Shown piece after piece: positions 16,041 through 24,308 of a DNA stretch of 64,000 bases (its first letter is position 1; each line of letters starts with the position of its first letter). Made by a program: the position numbers and the translations under genes. Location of the stretch: contig NZ_JAFCLN010000001.1 in assembly GCF_018129385.1 (NCBI RefSeq), forward strand, positions 1-64,000. The letters are read 5' to 3'. The notes below the pieces were generated by a model. The model had not been told where the DNA came from. It did no database searches and saw only the letters and a program-made list of their open reading frames with translations. Source of the stretch: Bradyrhizobium lablabi. Lineage in GTDB: Bacteria; Pseudomonadota; Alphaproteobacteria; Rhizobiales; Xanthobacteraceae.

Positions 16041-16766
16041 TTGCGCATCCTTCTCATCAATCCGAACACGACCAGTGCTATCACCGAGCGCATGGCCGCC
16101 CACGTCGGAGCTATTGCCGGAAGCGCGGCGGCCTTCGTGCCGGTGACGGGAAAATTTGGCGCACGCTATATCTCCACCCGCGCCGCCGCGGCAATTGCCG
16201 CCCATGCCGCGCTCGAGGCGCTGGCCGAGCATGCCCACGGCTTTGATGCCGTCTATCTCGCCTGCTTCGGCGATCCGGGCCTTGCTGCCCTGAAGGAAGT
16301 CTCGCCGGTGCCGGTGATCGGCATGGCCGAAGCCTCCTGCATCGAGGCCGCGCGCGAGGGCAGGCGCTTCGGCATCGTCACCGGGGGCGCGCTCTGGAAG
16401 CCAATGCTGGAAGAGTTCGTCGCAACGCTTGGCCTGTCGCAGCAGCTTGCAGGCATCCGCACCGTTGCTCCGACCGGCGACCAGATCGCACGCGATCCGG
16501 AAGCGGCGCTGTCGCTGCTGGCGGAGGCCTGCACTGCCTGCGCCAGGGATGACGGCGCTGAGATCGTCATACTCGGCGGCGCCGCACTGGCCGGCCTCGC
16601 GCAGCGCATTCAGCCGCGCGTAGCCGTACCCCTGTTGTGTTCGGTCGAGGTCGGCGCGAGGGCCGTGATCGCCGCAGCCGCGGAGGAACGACGCAGCGAG
16701 CGGTGTGTGGTGAAACTCGTCAGTGTCGGCCTCAGCCCCGCGCTGACAAAACTGATCGGCGAATAG
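16041..16766 (+). CDS. Asp/Glu/hydantoin racemase family protein, second catalytic Cys missing
   Basis: About 241 residues if translation starts at TTG 16041, which gives the family's standard opening (M)RILLINPNTT. The frame is open back to ATG 15984, but those 19 residues come from the terminator region. Members racemise hydantoins, allantoin (HpxA) or amino acids using two cysteines. The first is present (YLACFGDPG, about residue 78). The second, normally in an LGC-type motif, is replaced: the sequence reads VILGGAALAGLA, with GGC where TGC is expected. It may therefore be a non-racemising member. Neighbouring allantoinase and AllC-type genes suggest a role with a ureide. Confidence 0.72.
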   Translation: MRILLINPNTTSAITERMAAHVGAIAGSAAAFVPVTGKFGARYISTRAAAAIAAHAALEALAEHAHGFDAVYLACFGDPGLAALKEVSPVPVIGMAEASCIEAAREGRRFGIVTGGALWKPMLEEFVATLGLSQQLAGIRTVAPTGDQIARDPEAALSLLAEACTACARDDGAEIVILGGAALAGLAQRIQPRVAVPLLCSVEVGARAVIAAAAEERRSERCVVKLVSVGLSPALTKLIGE

Positions 16767-16772
16767 GGCGGC

Positions 16773-17186
16773 TTACGCCAGCTCGAACACGATGTCCTGC
16801 GCGCCCTGCCAGAGAGTCATCTTGCCGAGCGCAGTCAGGTTCTCGCGGCCCTTGGTGATCGTCAGAAAATGATTGCCGGCGAGCTGCCCGACCTTGCTGG
16901 CAAAACGCACGCCGCCATAGGCGAGCAAGATTTCCGTTTCGCTGATGCCGCCGGGATAGACGATGATGTCGCCAGGCGCCGGGAAGCTCGTGTGGTTCTC
17001 GTAGGTCAATCCAAGATCGAGATCACCGAGGGGAATCCAGCAGCCTTCGCCGCTCCATCGCACATGGATGATCTTGCTCCGGAACGGCAGCATGCTCCTG
17101 AATTTCGCGCAGGTGTTCGGCGCAAGCTCCTGCTCGAGCTTCGCTTCGAATTCATAAGGGCCAGCCTTGATGCGGATGTTCGTCAT
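16773..17186 (-). CDS. DUF3830 family protein (cyclophilin-like fold)
   Basis: 137 residues from ATG 17186, which has GGAAG five bases upstream; the longer open frame adds residues without support. The sequence MTNIRIKAGPYEFEAKLEQE, the ...HVRWSGEGCWIPLGD segment and PAPGDIIVYPGG match my recollection of DUF3830, small beta-rich proteins with a cyclophilin-like barrel and no established activity. It is transcribed against the racemase-like gene (stops six bases apart) and divergently from the allantoinase-like gene, inside a ureide catabolism cluster. An active-site or accessory role on a cyclic ureide is an inference. Confidence 0.65.
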   Translation of the reverse strand: MTNIRIKAGPYEFEAKLEQELAPNTCAKFRSMLPFRSKIIHVRWSGEGCWIPLGDLDLGLTYENHTSFPAPGDIIVYPGGISETEILLAYGGVRFASKVGQLAGNHFLTITKGRENLTALGKMTLWQGAQDIVFELA

Positions 17187-17268
17187 GATCTTCCGTTCGT
17201 GCGGCAGAATGCCGTTCACGTCAAGAGATAGCTGGATCGCGAAAACGGGTTGTGCCATTGATTGATCG

Positions 17269-18204
17269 ATGACCTCGTCCAACTACCCGCGCGATCTCAG
17301 GGGCTATGGCCGCACTCCGCCGGACCCGAAGTGGCCGGGCGGGGCACGCGTGGCGGTTCAGTTCGTCGTTAACTTCGAAGAGGGCGGCGAGAACAATGTT
17401 CTGCACGGAGACGCCGGCTCCGAGGCGTTCCTGTCGGACGTATTGGGCGCGCAATCCTGGCCGGGCCGGCGTCATCCTAACGTCGAGTCGATGTTCGAAT
17501 ACGGCTCGCGCGCCGGTTTTTGGCGGCTATGGCGGGGCTTCACGCAGCGAAATATCAGGCCGACCGTCTACGGCGTGGCGACGGCGCTGATGCGCAATCC
17601 CGACTGCGTCGCGGCGATGCGCGAAGCCGACTGGGATATCGCTTCCCACGGCCTGAAATGGGTCGAGCACAAGGACATGAGCGAGACGGAGGAGCGCGCG
17701 GCGATCAGGGAGGCCGTTCGCGTCCACACCGAGGCGACCGGGCAAAGGCCGGTTGGATGGTACACCGGGCGCACGTCCGAGAACACGCTGAAGCTCGTCA
17801 TCGAACAGGGCGGCTTCCTTTATTCCTCGGACTCCTACGCCGACGACTTGCCGTACTGGGTGAGGTATCGCGCCGAACCGCATCTGATCATTCCTTACAC
17901 CCTCGATGCCAACGACATGCGCTTCATCAATACGCAAGGCTTTGGCGGCGGGGAGGAGTTCTTCCAGTACCTCAAGGACAGTTTTGACGTGCTCTACGCC
18001 GAGGGCGAAACGGCGCCGAAGATGATGTCGATCGGGCTGCATTGCCGGCTGGTCGGCCGGCCCGGACGGTTCGCTGCGCTGGCGCGCTTTCTGGACTATA
18101 TAGCCAGTCACGATCACGTCTGGGTGCCGACGCGGCGGCAGATTGCCGAGCATTGGCATAGCGAGCATCGGGCACTGGCGGACGCCGCGCCTGAGATCAG
18201 CTAG
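17269..18204 (+). CDS. puuE: PuuE-type allantoinase (polysaccharide deacetylase family)
   Basis: This 311-residue protein is of the NodB/polysaccharide-deacetylase superfamily in its PuuE branch. PuuE enzymes open the hydantoin ring of allantoin to give allantoate without the metal centre of AllB. Visible features: YPRDLRGYGRTPPDPKWPGG at the N-terminus, SMFEYGSRAGFWRL, DIASHGLKWVEH (deacetylase-motif equivalent), GWYTGRTSENT and a C-terminal HDHVWVPTRRQIAEHW. All are features of the allantoinase branch rather than of chitin or peptidoglycan deacetylases. Its stop codon overlaps the stop of the convergent AllC-type gene. Together they would convert allantoin to ureidoglycine or ureidoglycolate and ammonia. 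Confidence 0.82.
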   Translation: MTSSNYPRDLRGYGRTPPDPKWPGGARVAVQFVVNFEEGGENNVLHGDAGSEAFLSDVLGAQSWPGRRHPNVESMFEYGSRAGFWRLWRGFTQRNIRPTVYGVATALMRNPDCVAAMREADWDIASHGLKWVEHKDMSETEERAAIREAVRVHTEATGQRPVGWYTGRTSENTLKLVIEQGGFLYSSDSYADDLPYWVRYRAEPHLIIPYTLDANDMRFINTQGFGGGEEFFQYLKDSFDVLYAEGETAPKMMSIGLHCRLVGRPGRFAALARFLDYIASHDHVWVPTRRQIAEHWHSEHRALADAAPEIS

Positions 18205-19454
18205 CTGCGCATCTTCGGCGCGAAATGCTCGATCACGTCGAGCAGCACATTGGCGCCCGATGTGACATCTTCAAGCGTGACATGCTCGTCCGGGTGATGA
18301 CTGACGCCGCCGCGGCAGCGCACGAAGATCATGCCGATATCGGTGATCCCGGCGATGGCCATGCCGTCATGGCCGGCGCCGCTCGGCAGGGACAGCGTGC
18401 GGTAGCCCTGCCGGGCAATCGCGGCTGACACCTGCGCCTGTAGCCAGTCCGCGCAAGGTGCGCTGCCTTGCTCGTGCGTTACATCGATCTGTGGCACGAG
18501 CCCCCGGTCCTTCGCGATTCTTTCGATCGTACGCAGGGCCAGCGAGACCGCCTCGCGGCGATGTTCGTCGGAAGCGCTGCGCATGTCGACCGTGAATGTG
18601 CTGCGTCCGGGAATGACGTTGCCGGCGCCGGGTTCGGCGCGGATGACGCCGACGGTTCCGAACAGGCCGGTGTCGTTCCGGCACTGGCTCTCGATCGCGA
18701 CGATGCATTCGGCCGCGCCCGCGAGCGCGTCGCGCCGCATGGCCATCGGGACCGTGCCCGCGTGTCCGGCCATGCCCTCGAGCGTGACAAGCAAACGTGT
18801 CGCCCCGCTGATGGCGGTGACCACGCCGACCGGCAGGCCTTCGGCCTCCAGCACCGGACCTTGCTCGATGTGCAGTTCGAGATAGGCGAGAAAATCGGAC
18901 GGCGCGCGCGCCGCGGCGCCAACTTGCTGCGGATCGAGCCCGAAACGTTGCAGCGCCTCCGGCATGCTGATTCCGTCGCGATCGCGCGACGACAGCACAG
19001 CCTCGTTGAACGTGCCGGCAACAGCACGGCTGCCCAGCAGGGTGGAATTGAAGCGAACGCCTTCCTCGTCGGCGAAACCGATCACCTCGATCGCGAACGG
19101 CAGCCGTTTGCCCCGGCGCCTGAGGTCGGCGACGCAGGCGATCGCCGTGATCACGCCAAGCGGACCATCCCATTTTCCGGCATTGCGGACGGTGTCGTAG
19201 TGCGAGCCAAGCAGCAGGGCAGGGAGGTTCGGCCGGTCGCCTTCGTAGCGGCCGACCACATTGCCGATCGCGTCCATGCGCGCGGCCATCCCGGCCTCTT
19301 CCATCCACGACCGGATCAGGTCAGCCGCCTGCATGTGCTCCGGCGACAGGAAGACGCGCGTAAGATCGATGCTGCTTTCGGAGATCGAAGCCAGCCGTTC
19401 AATGTGCGCGACGATGCTTTCGCCGAGCATGGTGTCGATCACCGTCGGAGTCAT
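18201..19454 (-). CDS. Allantoate amidohydrolase / N-carbamoyl-L-amino-acid hydrolase (AllC-type)
   Basis: 417 residues from the ATG at 19454, which follows AAGGGC; an earlier ATG at 19490 would add 12 residues. M20 metallopeptidase family: metal ligands and catalytic segments are GSHYDTVRNAGKWDG, FADEEGVRFN, LELHIEQGP, and near the C-terminus PSGAGHDGMAIA and SHHPDE. Such enzymes release ammonia and CO2 from allantoate or cleave N-carbamoyl amino acids. The neighbouring PuuE-type gene favours allantoate. It ends in a CTAG shared with the convergent stop of puuE. A LysR gene lies upstream on the same strand. Confidence 0.85.
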   Translation of the reverse strand: MTPTVIDTMLGESIVAHIERLASISESSIDLTRVFLSPEHMQAADLIRSWMEEAGMAARMDAIGNVVGRYEGDRPNLPALLLGSHYDTVRNAGKWDGPLGVITAIACVADLRRRGKRLPFAIEVIGFADEEGVRFNSTLLGSRAVAGTFNEAVLSSRDRDGISMPEALQRFGLDPQQVGAAARAPSDFLAYLELHIEQGPVLEAEGLPVGVVTAISGATRLLVTLEGMAGHAGTVPMAMRRDALAGAAECIVAIESQCRNDTGLFGTVGVIRAEPGAGNVIPGRSTFTVDMRSASDEHRREAVSLALRTIERIAKDRGLVPQIDVTHEQGSAPCADWLQAQVSAAIARQGYRTLSLPSGAGHDGMAIAGITDIGMIFVRCRGGVSHHPDEHVTLEDVTSGANVLLDVIEHFAPKMRS

Positions 19455-19543
19455 GCCCTTGGTGGTGCCGTATTCCGACGAATTGGGCAAGTGCCGGAGT
19501 TGCCCGGATGGCCTTCCGTCGCACCGCTGCGCAAAAGTGACAC

Positions 19544-20440
19544 CTAAATTCGTTTGGGCGCCTTGCTCAGGATGGCGCGATGTAAGGCGCGCGCCGCGGG
19601 TGATAACTCTCTGCCGCTGCGCCAGATGACATATAGTTTCCGTTCAATCACCGGACCAGTCAGCTTCCGAAAGGTCAGAACCGGATGGTTGGCATCGGGC
19701 CATGCGAGACCGGGCAGGGGAGCTACTCCGACGCCCGCCTCAACCATGGCAAGGAGCGTCGCCGGATGTTCGGCTTCGTACAGCGGCGCCCCTTTGACAG
19801 GAGCCGAAATGGCTCGATCCATTTCGAGCCTGATACCTGTACCGGCTGCCATCACAATCAGTCCGGCCGCAGAGCCGTCTTCCCAAGTTACGGTCTTTCT
19901 GGCCGCGAGCACGTCATCGCGACGCATAACCAGGGCGAAGCTGTCGGTCAGCAGGAGCCTGGCTTCCAGTTCCGGATCATCGCCCGGCACATTGGCGATG
20001 CCGAGTTCGATGTCTCCATTGCGCAGCGAGTGAATGAGTTGATGGCGCGAGGTCTCCTTGATCGTCACATTGACCAGTGGATGCTCGATTTTGAAGGCGG
20101 CAAGGATTTTAGGCATCAATCGCAGTGCAACCGACGGGACACAGGCCATCGTCACGTGGCCGCGCCGGTGCTCGCGCAGGTCCTGGAGATCCTCCAGTTG
20201 GTGATCGAGGTCTCCCAATACGCGCTGAATGCCTGGCAGGAACTCGACGCCTACCTTGCTGAGCTGAAGACTTCGAGTAGTCCGATCGAGAAGCCGGACC
20301 TTGAGTTCATCTTCCAGTTGGCGGATCGCCTGGCTCACCGCAGACTGCGACATGCCGAGTGCGCGGGCCGCGCCGCTGAAGCTGCCCGTTTGCACGACCA
20401 TTACGAACGCGCGCAATTGACGAAGGTCATTTATCTGCAT
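19544..20440 (-). CDS. LysR-family transcriptional regulator
   Basis: This 298-residue regulator has an N-terminal winged helix-turn-helix (residues 1-65: LRAFVMVVQTGSFSGAARAL, MSQSAVSQAIRQLEDEL) and the LysR co-inducer domain (from about residue 92). It is divergent from the ABC-rut cluster that begins at 20553 and lies upstream of the AllC-type gene on the same strand, so it may control either or both. Direct repeats GCTAATAA at 20442 and 20472 in the divergent gap are candidate binding sites. The effector is unknown; a ureido acid or pyrimidine intermediate would fit. Confidence 0.93.
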   Translation of the reverse strand: MQINDLRQLRAFVMVVQTGSFSGAARALGMSQSAVSQAIRQLEDELKVRLLDRTTRSLQLSKVGVEFLPGIQRVLGDLDHQLEDLQDLREHRRGHVTMACVPSVALRLMPKILAAFKIEHPLVNVTIKETSRHQLIHSLRNGDIELGIANVPGDDPELEARLLLTDSFALVMRRDDVLAARKTVTWEDGSAAGLIVMAAGTGIRLEMDRAISAPVKGAPLYEAEHPATLLAMVEAGVGVAPLPGLAWPDANHPVLTFRKLTGPVIERKLYVIWRSGRELSPAARALHRAILSKAPKRI

Positions 20441-20552
20441 GGCTAATAAATATATCTATTTTTCCCGTATTGCTAATAAGAAATCCGATGGCTACCGTTT
20501 TCCTTGCCGGCAGTGAAGTGGCGGAAAAAGGGCCGCCGATGGAGGGCAGAGC
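20441..20552. promoter_or_regulatory. AT-rich divergent promoter with paired GCTAATAA repeats
   Basis: The gap between lysR and the binding-protein gene is strikingly AT-rich against its surroundings. GCTAATAA occurs at 20442-20449 and 20472-20479, exactly 30 bases apart, which is about three helical turns and places both on one face of the DNA. A GGAGGG ribosome binding site (20541-20546) precedes the binding-protein start. Confidence 0.5.
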
Positions 20553-21563
20553 ATGATCAGCAGGCGCAATTTGATGAAGTACTCGCTCATTGCGGCAACG
20601 GCCCCCGCCTTGAGAATCAACACTCCTGCTGTTGCGGCGGGCAGCAAGGTGGTCATATCCGAAGCCCTCAGGCTTGGCATGTACGCATCTCTTTACGTTG
20701 CCGCGGACAAAGGGCTGTTTGCCAAGCACGGCCTCGATGCCGAGATTTCGTCGGCGGGCGGGATCGCATTGCCGGTTCCAATTCTCTTGTCGGCGCGAGC
20801 GCAGATCGGTGTGACCAGTCCGGGTATGTCGGTCAACGCTGTCCGCGAAGGCGGCAAGGTCAAGAACATCGCCAAAATCGTCGGCGGCGTCTCGATGTGG
20901 GGCATGGCGCGCCCTGACAGCAAGATCAAAACCGTCGATGATCTGCGCGGCAAGACCATCGCAACTCTGAAATTTCCTTCCTCAACCATCCAGGTGCCGA
21001 CCTTCGCCATGAAGACGGTGGGGAAATTCGAGCCGAAAGAGGCGGGTGTGACCTTCCTCGAACTTCCCGCAGGAGCGCAGGCTGCCGCGGTCAAGGACGG
21101 CAGGGCCGACATCGCAACAGCGTTCGAATGGGATATCAGCATCGGGGCCGAGCAATTCGGCCTCGTACCCGTGCTGTCGTTCGCCGATGTACTCGGCCCG
21201 GTCTGCTTCACCACCGCGATGGCCACCGAAGATGTGATCGCCAAGAGCCCGGATCTCGTACAGGGTTTCTGCAACGCGCTGGCCGAGGGCCAGAAGTTGA
21301 TGCATCAAAACCACGCGGTCTTCACGGAAGTGGCGGAAAAATATTTCCCGCGCGTACCTCCTTCCGTGATCGCGAATGCGACCAAAAATTTCTTCGATTC
21401 GAAGACGGCCGTTCCCACCAACCCTGTTATTACGCAAGAGGAATGGGACAGGGCGATGCAACTCGAACAGGGCGGGGGCGCGATCAAGGGAACGCTGCCG
21501 TTTGCCCAAATGGTCGACAACAGCTTCGCCGAAAAGGCGACGAAGCAGTTCGGGCTGTCATAA
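20553..21563 (+). CDS. NitT/TauT-type ABC transporter substrate-binding protein
   Basis: A 336-residue periplasmic protein with a twin-arginine type leader ([20 protein letters not shown]). The mature part has the SsuA/ThiY-like SBP organisation: [20 protein letters not shown], then [12 protein letters not shown] and [18 protein letters not shown]. The family includes binding proteins for sulfonates, nitrate, thiamine-pyrimidine precursors and nucleobase-like compounds. Its stop overlaps the rutB homologue (TAATG), and permease and ATPase genes lie further down the same operon. Import of a pyrimidine or ureido compound is therefore the best guess. Confidence 0.88.
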   Translation: MISRRNLMKYSLIAATAPALRINTPAVAAGSKVVISEALRLGMYASLYVAADKGLFAKHGLDAEISSAGGIALPVPILLSARAQIGVTSPGMSVNAVREGGKVKNIAKIVGGVSMWGMARPDSKIKTVDDLRGKTIATLKFPSSTIQVPTFAMKTVGKFEPKEAGVTFLELPAGAQAAAVKDGRADIATAFEWDISIGAEQFGLVPVLSFADVLGPVCFTTAMATEDVIAKSPDLVQGFCNALAEGQKLMHQNHAVFTEVAEKYFPRVPPSVIANATKNFFDSKTAVPTNPVITQEEWDRAMQLEQGGGAIKGTLPFAQMVDNSFAEKATKQFGLS

Positions 21564-22291
21564 TGACGACGGTTGATACGGCCTCGAACGGCCGGCGATA
21601 TGTGACATTGCCGGCTCGTCCCGAGCCGCTTCGTCTTGCGGTTGAGGAGACCGCGGTCGTCGTCGTTGACATGCAAAATGCCTACGCCTCGCCCAAGGGA
21701 TATCTGGACCTTGCGGGGTTCGATATTTCCGGCGCGAAAGGAGCGATTGATGCGATCCGGGAGACTCTTGTTGTAGCCCGGCAAGCCGGTCTCGCTGTGA
21801 TCTTCTTTCAGAACGGTTGGGACAGGGACTACGTCGAAGCCGGAACGCCGCAATCGCCGAATTGGCACAAGTCAAATGCATTGAAGACCATGCGCAAGCG
21901 GCCCGAGCTTCAGGGCCAGCTTCTGGCGAAGGGCGGATGGGACTATGCGTTGGTCGACGAGCTGACGCCACAGCCCGGCGACATCGTGGTGCCGAAAACG
22001 CGCTACAGCGGATTCTTCAACAGCCAGTTCGACAGCATTCTGCGCGCCCGTGGAATCCGCAATCTCGTCTTCTGCGGGATCGCGACAAACGTCTGCGTCG
22101 AATCCACGCTTCGCGACGGGTTTCATCTCGAATATTTCGGCGTGATGCTCGAGGATGCCACGCATCAGGCGGGCCCCGAATTTCTTCAGAAGGCAACCGT
22201 CTTCAACGTCGAGACATTTTTCGGCTGGGTTTCGACCACCGGTGATTTCCGGCGCGCCTTCGCGCAAGCCGAAACCAGCTCCAGCAAGTGA
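21563..22291 (+). CDS. rutB: Ureidoacrylate amidohydrolase-like protein (RutB)
   Basis: 242 residues of the isochorismatase-like hydrolase family. The Asp-Lys-Cys triad is visible: Asp in [12 protein letters not shown], Lys in [10 protein letters not shown] and Cys in [11 protein letters not shown]. The N-terminal [10 protein letters not shown] segment and overall length match RutB (about 230 residues), which cleaves ureidoacrylate (or its peracid) to aminoacrylate and carbamate. It overlaps the binding-protein stop by one base and is followed by rutC and, two genes on, rutD. No RutA oxygenase lies in the window to supply the usual substrate. Confidence 0.82.
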   Translation: MTTVDTASNGRRYVTLPARPEPLRLAVEETAVVVVDMQNAYASPKGYLDLAGFDISGAKGAIDAIRETLVVARQAGLAVIFFQNGWDRDYVEAGTPQSPNWHKSNALKTMRKRPELQGQLLAKGGWDYALVDELTPQPGDIVVPKTRYSGFFNSQFDSILRARGIRNLVFCGIATNVCVESTLRDGFHLEYFGVMLEDATHQAGPEFLQKATVFNVETFFGWVSTTGDFRRAFAQAETSSSK

Positions 22292-22302
22292 GGCAGCAAA
22301 TC

Positions 22303-22689
22303 ATGACCAACCGTGCGATTATTCCAACCGGAACGCAGCCGCCCCTCGCCCCCTATTCTCCGGGCATCATGGCCGACAACGCAATTTACGTGTCGGGAAC
22401 CCTGGCCTTCGACAAGGACAACAATGTCGTTCACAAGGGCGATGCTGCTGCGCAGACACGGCATATCCTGGAGACGATCAAGGGCGTTCTCGAGACGGCA
22501 GGATCCAGTCTCACCGACGTCACCTTCAACCACATCTTCATTACGGATTGGGCGAACTATGGCTCCGTCAACAAGGTCTATGCCGAATATTTCCCCGGCG
22601 AAAAGCCCGCGCGCTATTGCATCCAGTGCGGATTGGTGAAGCCCGACGCATTGGTCGAAATTGCGTCGATCGCTCACAAGAGGTCCTGA
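22303..22689 (+). CDS. rutC: RidA-family aminoacrylate deaminase-like protein (RutC)
   Basis: 128 residues from ATG 22303; a GTG at 22288 is also in frame but would overlap rutB. The length equals that of RutC. RidA/YjgF fold features: [40 protein letters not shown], and the conserved arginine and glutamate in [20 protein letters not shown]. RutC-type proteins act on the aminoacrylate intermediate and limit its toxicity. Position right after rutB supports RutC over a generic RidA. Confidence 0.82.
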   Translation: MTNRAIIPTGTQPPLAPYSPGIMADNAIYVSGTLAFDKDNNVVHKGDAAAQTRHILETIKGVLETAGSSLTDVTFNHIFITDWANYGSVNKVYAEYFPGEKPARYCIQCGLVKPDALVEIASIAHKRS

Positions 22690-22690
22690 C

Positions 22691-23488
22691 GTGGCGGCTG
22701 TCGATGCGGCGCCGGAAGTCGCTGCCAGGAGCGGGTATGTTATGCCGGCCGCTCTGCGGATTGGCCTGTTACAAGTCGCGCTCCTGGCCGCGTTGTTGAT
22801 CGGCTGGGAGTTGGCAATCCGCTTCGAGTGGATCGCCGTCTATATCTACGGACAGCCCAGCGGCATCTTCGCCAAGGCGGCGCTTTTGCTGGCAAATGGC
22901 GAACTGCTCCGCGATGCCGGCATCACGGCCTGGGAGGGAATTGCCGGCTTTCTGCTTGGGACGATCATCGGGAGCTTCATTGGTCTGTCTCTTTGGCTGT
23001 TCCCTACAGCCGCTTCCGTATTGCGCCCCTATCTGATCGCTCTCAACGGCCTGCCCAAGATCGCCCTCGCGCCGCTGATAATCGTTTGGTTCGGGATTGG
23101 AATATCGTCCAAGATTGCGATTGCCGCGATCATTACCCTGATCGTTTCGGTCATCACCGCGCTTCAGGGAGCCAGGGAGGTCGATGCAGATCTCGTCAAG
23201 CTAATGCGCTCTCTTGGCGCCGGACGCTGGAGGACATGGCGTACGGTCATCGTTCCAGGTTCGATGCCGTGGATAGTGGCAGCCTTCAGGCTGAATGTCG
23301 GCTTCGCATTGATTGGCGCCGTCGTCGGCGAGTATATCGCCTCGAAGGAAGGCCTCGGCTACATGATCTACTATGCCGGCGTGCTCTATGACCTCAACGC
23401 GGTCTGGGTCGGAATCGCGGCGTTGATGGCCGTCGCGCTGCTCATGTACGGCGCGATCGATCTGATCGAGCGGTATCTGCGTCCCTGA
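22691..23488 (+). CDS. NitT/TauT-type ABC transporter permease
   Basis: 265 residues from GTG 22691, one base after the rutC stop and preceded by AGAGG. It has six hydrophobic segments. The ATPase-docking loop is ALQGAREVDADLVKLMRSLG with ...WRTWRTVIVPGSMPW, and GYMIYYAGVLYDLNAVWVGI near the end is typical of SsuC/TauC/ThiX permeases. It forms the importer with the binding protein at 20553 and the ATPase at 24305; rutB and rutC homologues are interleaved. Confidence 0.9.
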   Translation: MAAVDAAPEVAARSGYVMPAALRIGLLQVALLAALLIGWELAIRFEWIAVYIYGQPSGIFAKAALLLANGELLRDAGITAWEGIAGFLLGTIIGSFIGLSLWLFPTAASVLRPYLIALNGLPKIALAPLIIVWFGIGISSKIAIAAIITLIVSVITALQGAREVDADLVKLMRSLGAGRWRTWRTVIVPGSMPWIVAAFRLNVGFALIGAVVGEYIASKEGLGYMIYYAGVLYDLNAVWVGIAALMAVALLMYGAIDLIERYLRP

Positions 23489-23516
23489 TCAACACAAACC
23501 AGAACGAGCAGAGCCA

Positions 23517-24308
23517 ATGCCTTTCGCAAGCGGCACCGGTGCCGACATCTATTACGAGTCTCACGGCCAGGGCACACCTATCGTGCTTTCGGCCGGCATG
23601 GGCGGGAGTGGTCTGTTCTGGACGCCTCAGCTCACCGCGCTTGCGGCAAATCACACGGTTATACTTTACGACCACGTGGGCACCGGGCGCAGCTCACGAT
23701 GTGAACGAACGATCACGGGAATGGCGGACGATATCGTCGCCGTCATGGATCATGCGGGGCTGGATGCCGCGCACATTGTCGGTCATGCCATCGGCGGCAT
23801 CGTCGGACTTGAGCTCGCCAGCCATCATCCGCAGCGATTGCGCAGCCTGGTTGTTGTCAATGGCTGGGGCAGGGCGGATCCCTTCCTCAGGCGCTGTTTT
23901 GAAATAAGAAAGCAGATACTGAATCAGTCCGGACCAAAAGCCTATGTGCGGGCGCAACCTTTATTCCTGTATCCGCCATCCTGGATTTCCGAGAACATTG
24001 TCCAGCTTGAGGCGGAAGAGGAGAAGATCCTGGCGCACTTTCCGCCGATCGCCACAATGAATCAGCGGATCGACATGTTTCTGGATTTCGACGTTGGCAA
24101 GCGCTCGGCGGCTATACGTGTGCCGACGCTTCTCGCTTCGGCAAAGGACGATGCTCTGGTCCCGGCTTATCTTACGCATGAGCTCGCAAAGGTAATTCCC
24201 GGGGCCAGGGTCCATGAAGTTGCATGGGGCGCGCACGCTTATACCGTCGTCACCCCCGACGTCTTCAACCGCACGCTCCTCGAATTTTGCGCAGAGGTTG
24301 ACCGATGA
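23517..24308 (+). CDS. rutD: Alpha/beta hydrolase, aminoacrylate hydrolase-like (RutD)
   Basis: This 263-residue alpha/beta hydrolase closely follows the RutD pattern: GMGGSGLFWTPQLTAL, YDHVGTGRSS, VNGWGRADPFLRRCFEIRK and AQPLFLYPPSWI. The nucleophile elbow reads VGHAIGGIVG, with Ala where most hydrolases carry Ser; E. coli RutD has the same kind of substitution (GHALG, from memory), so this supports the assignment rather than inactivity. RutD-type enzymes speed the conversion of aminoacrylate to malonic semialdehyde and ammonia. The stop overlaps the ATPase start (ATGA). Confidence 0.82.
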   Translation: MPFASGTGADIYYESHGQGTPIVLSAGMGGSGLFWTPQLTALAANHTVILYDHVGTGRSSRCERTITGMADDIVAVMDHAGLDAAHIVGHAIGGIVGLELASHHPQRLRSLVVVNGWGRADPFLRRCFEIRKQILNQSGPKAYVRAQPLFLYPPSWISENIVQLEAEEEKILAHFPPIATMNQRIDMFLDFDVGKRSAAIRVPTLLASAKDDALVPAYLTHELAKVIPGARVHEVAWGAHAYTVVTPDVFNRTLLEFCAEVDR

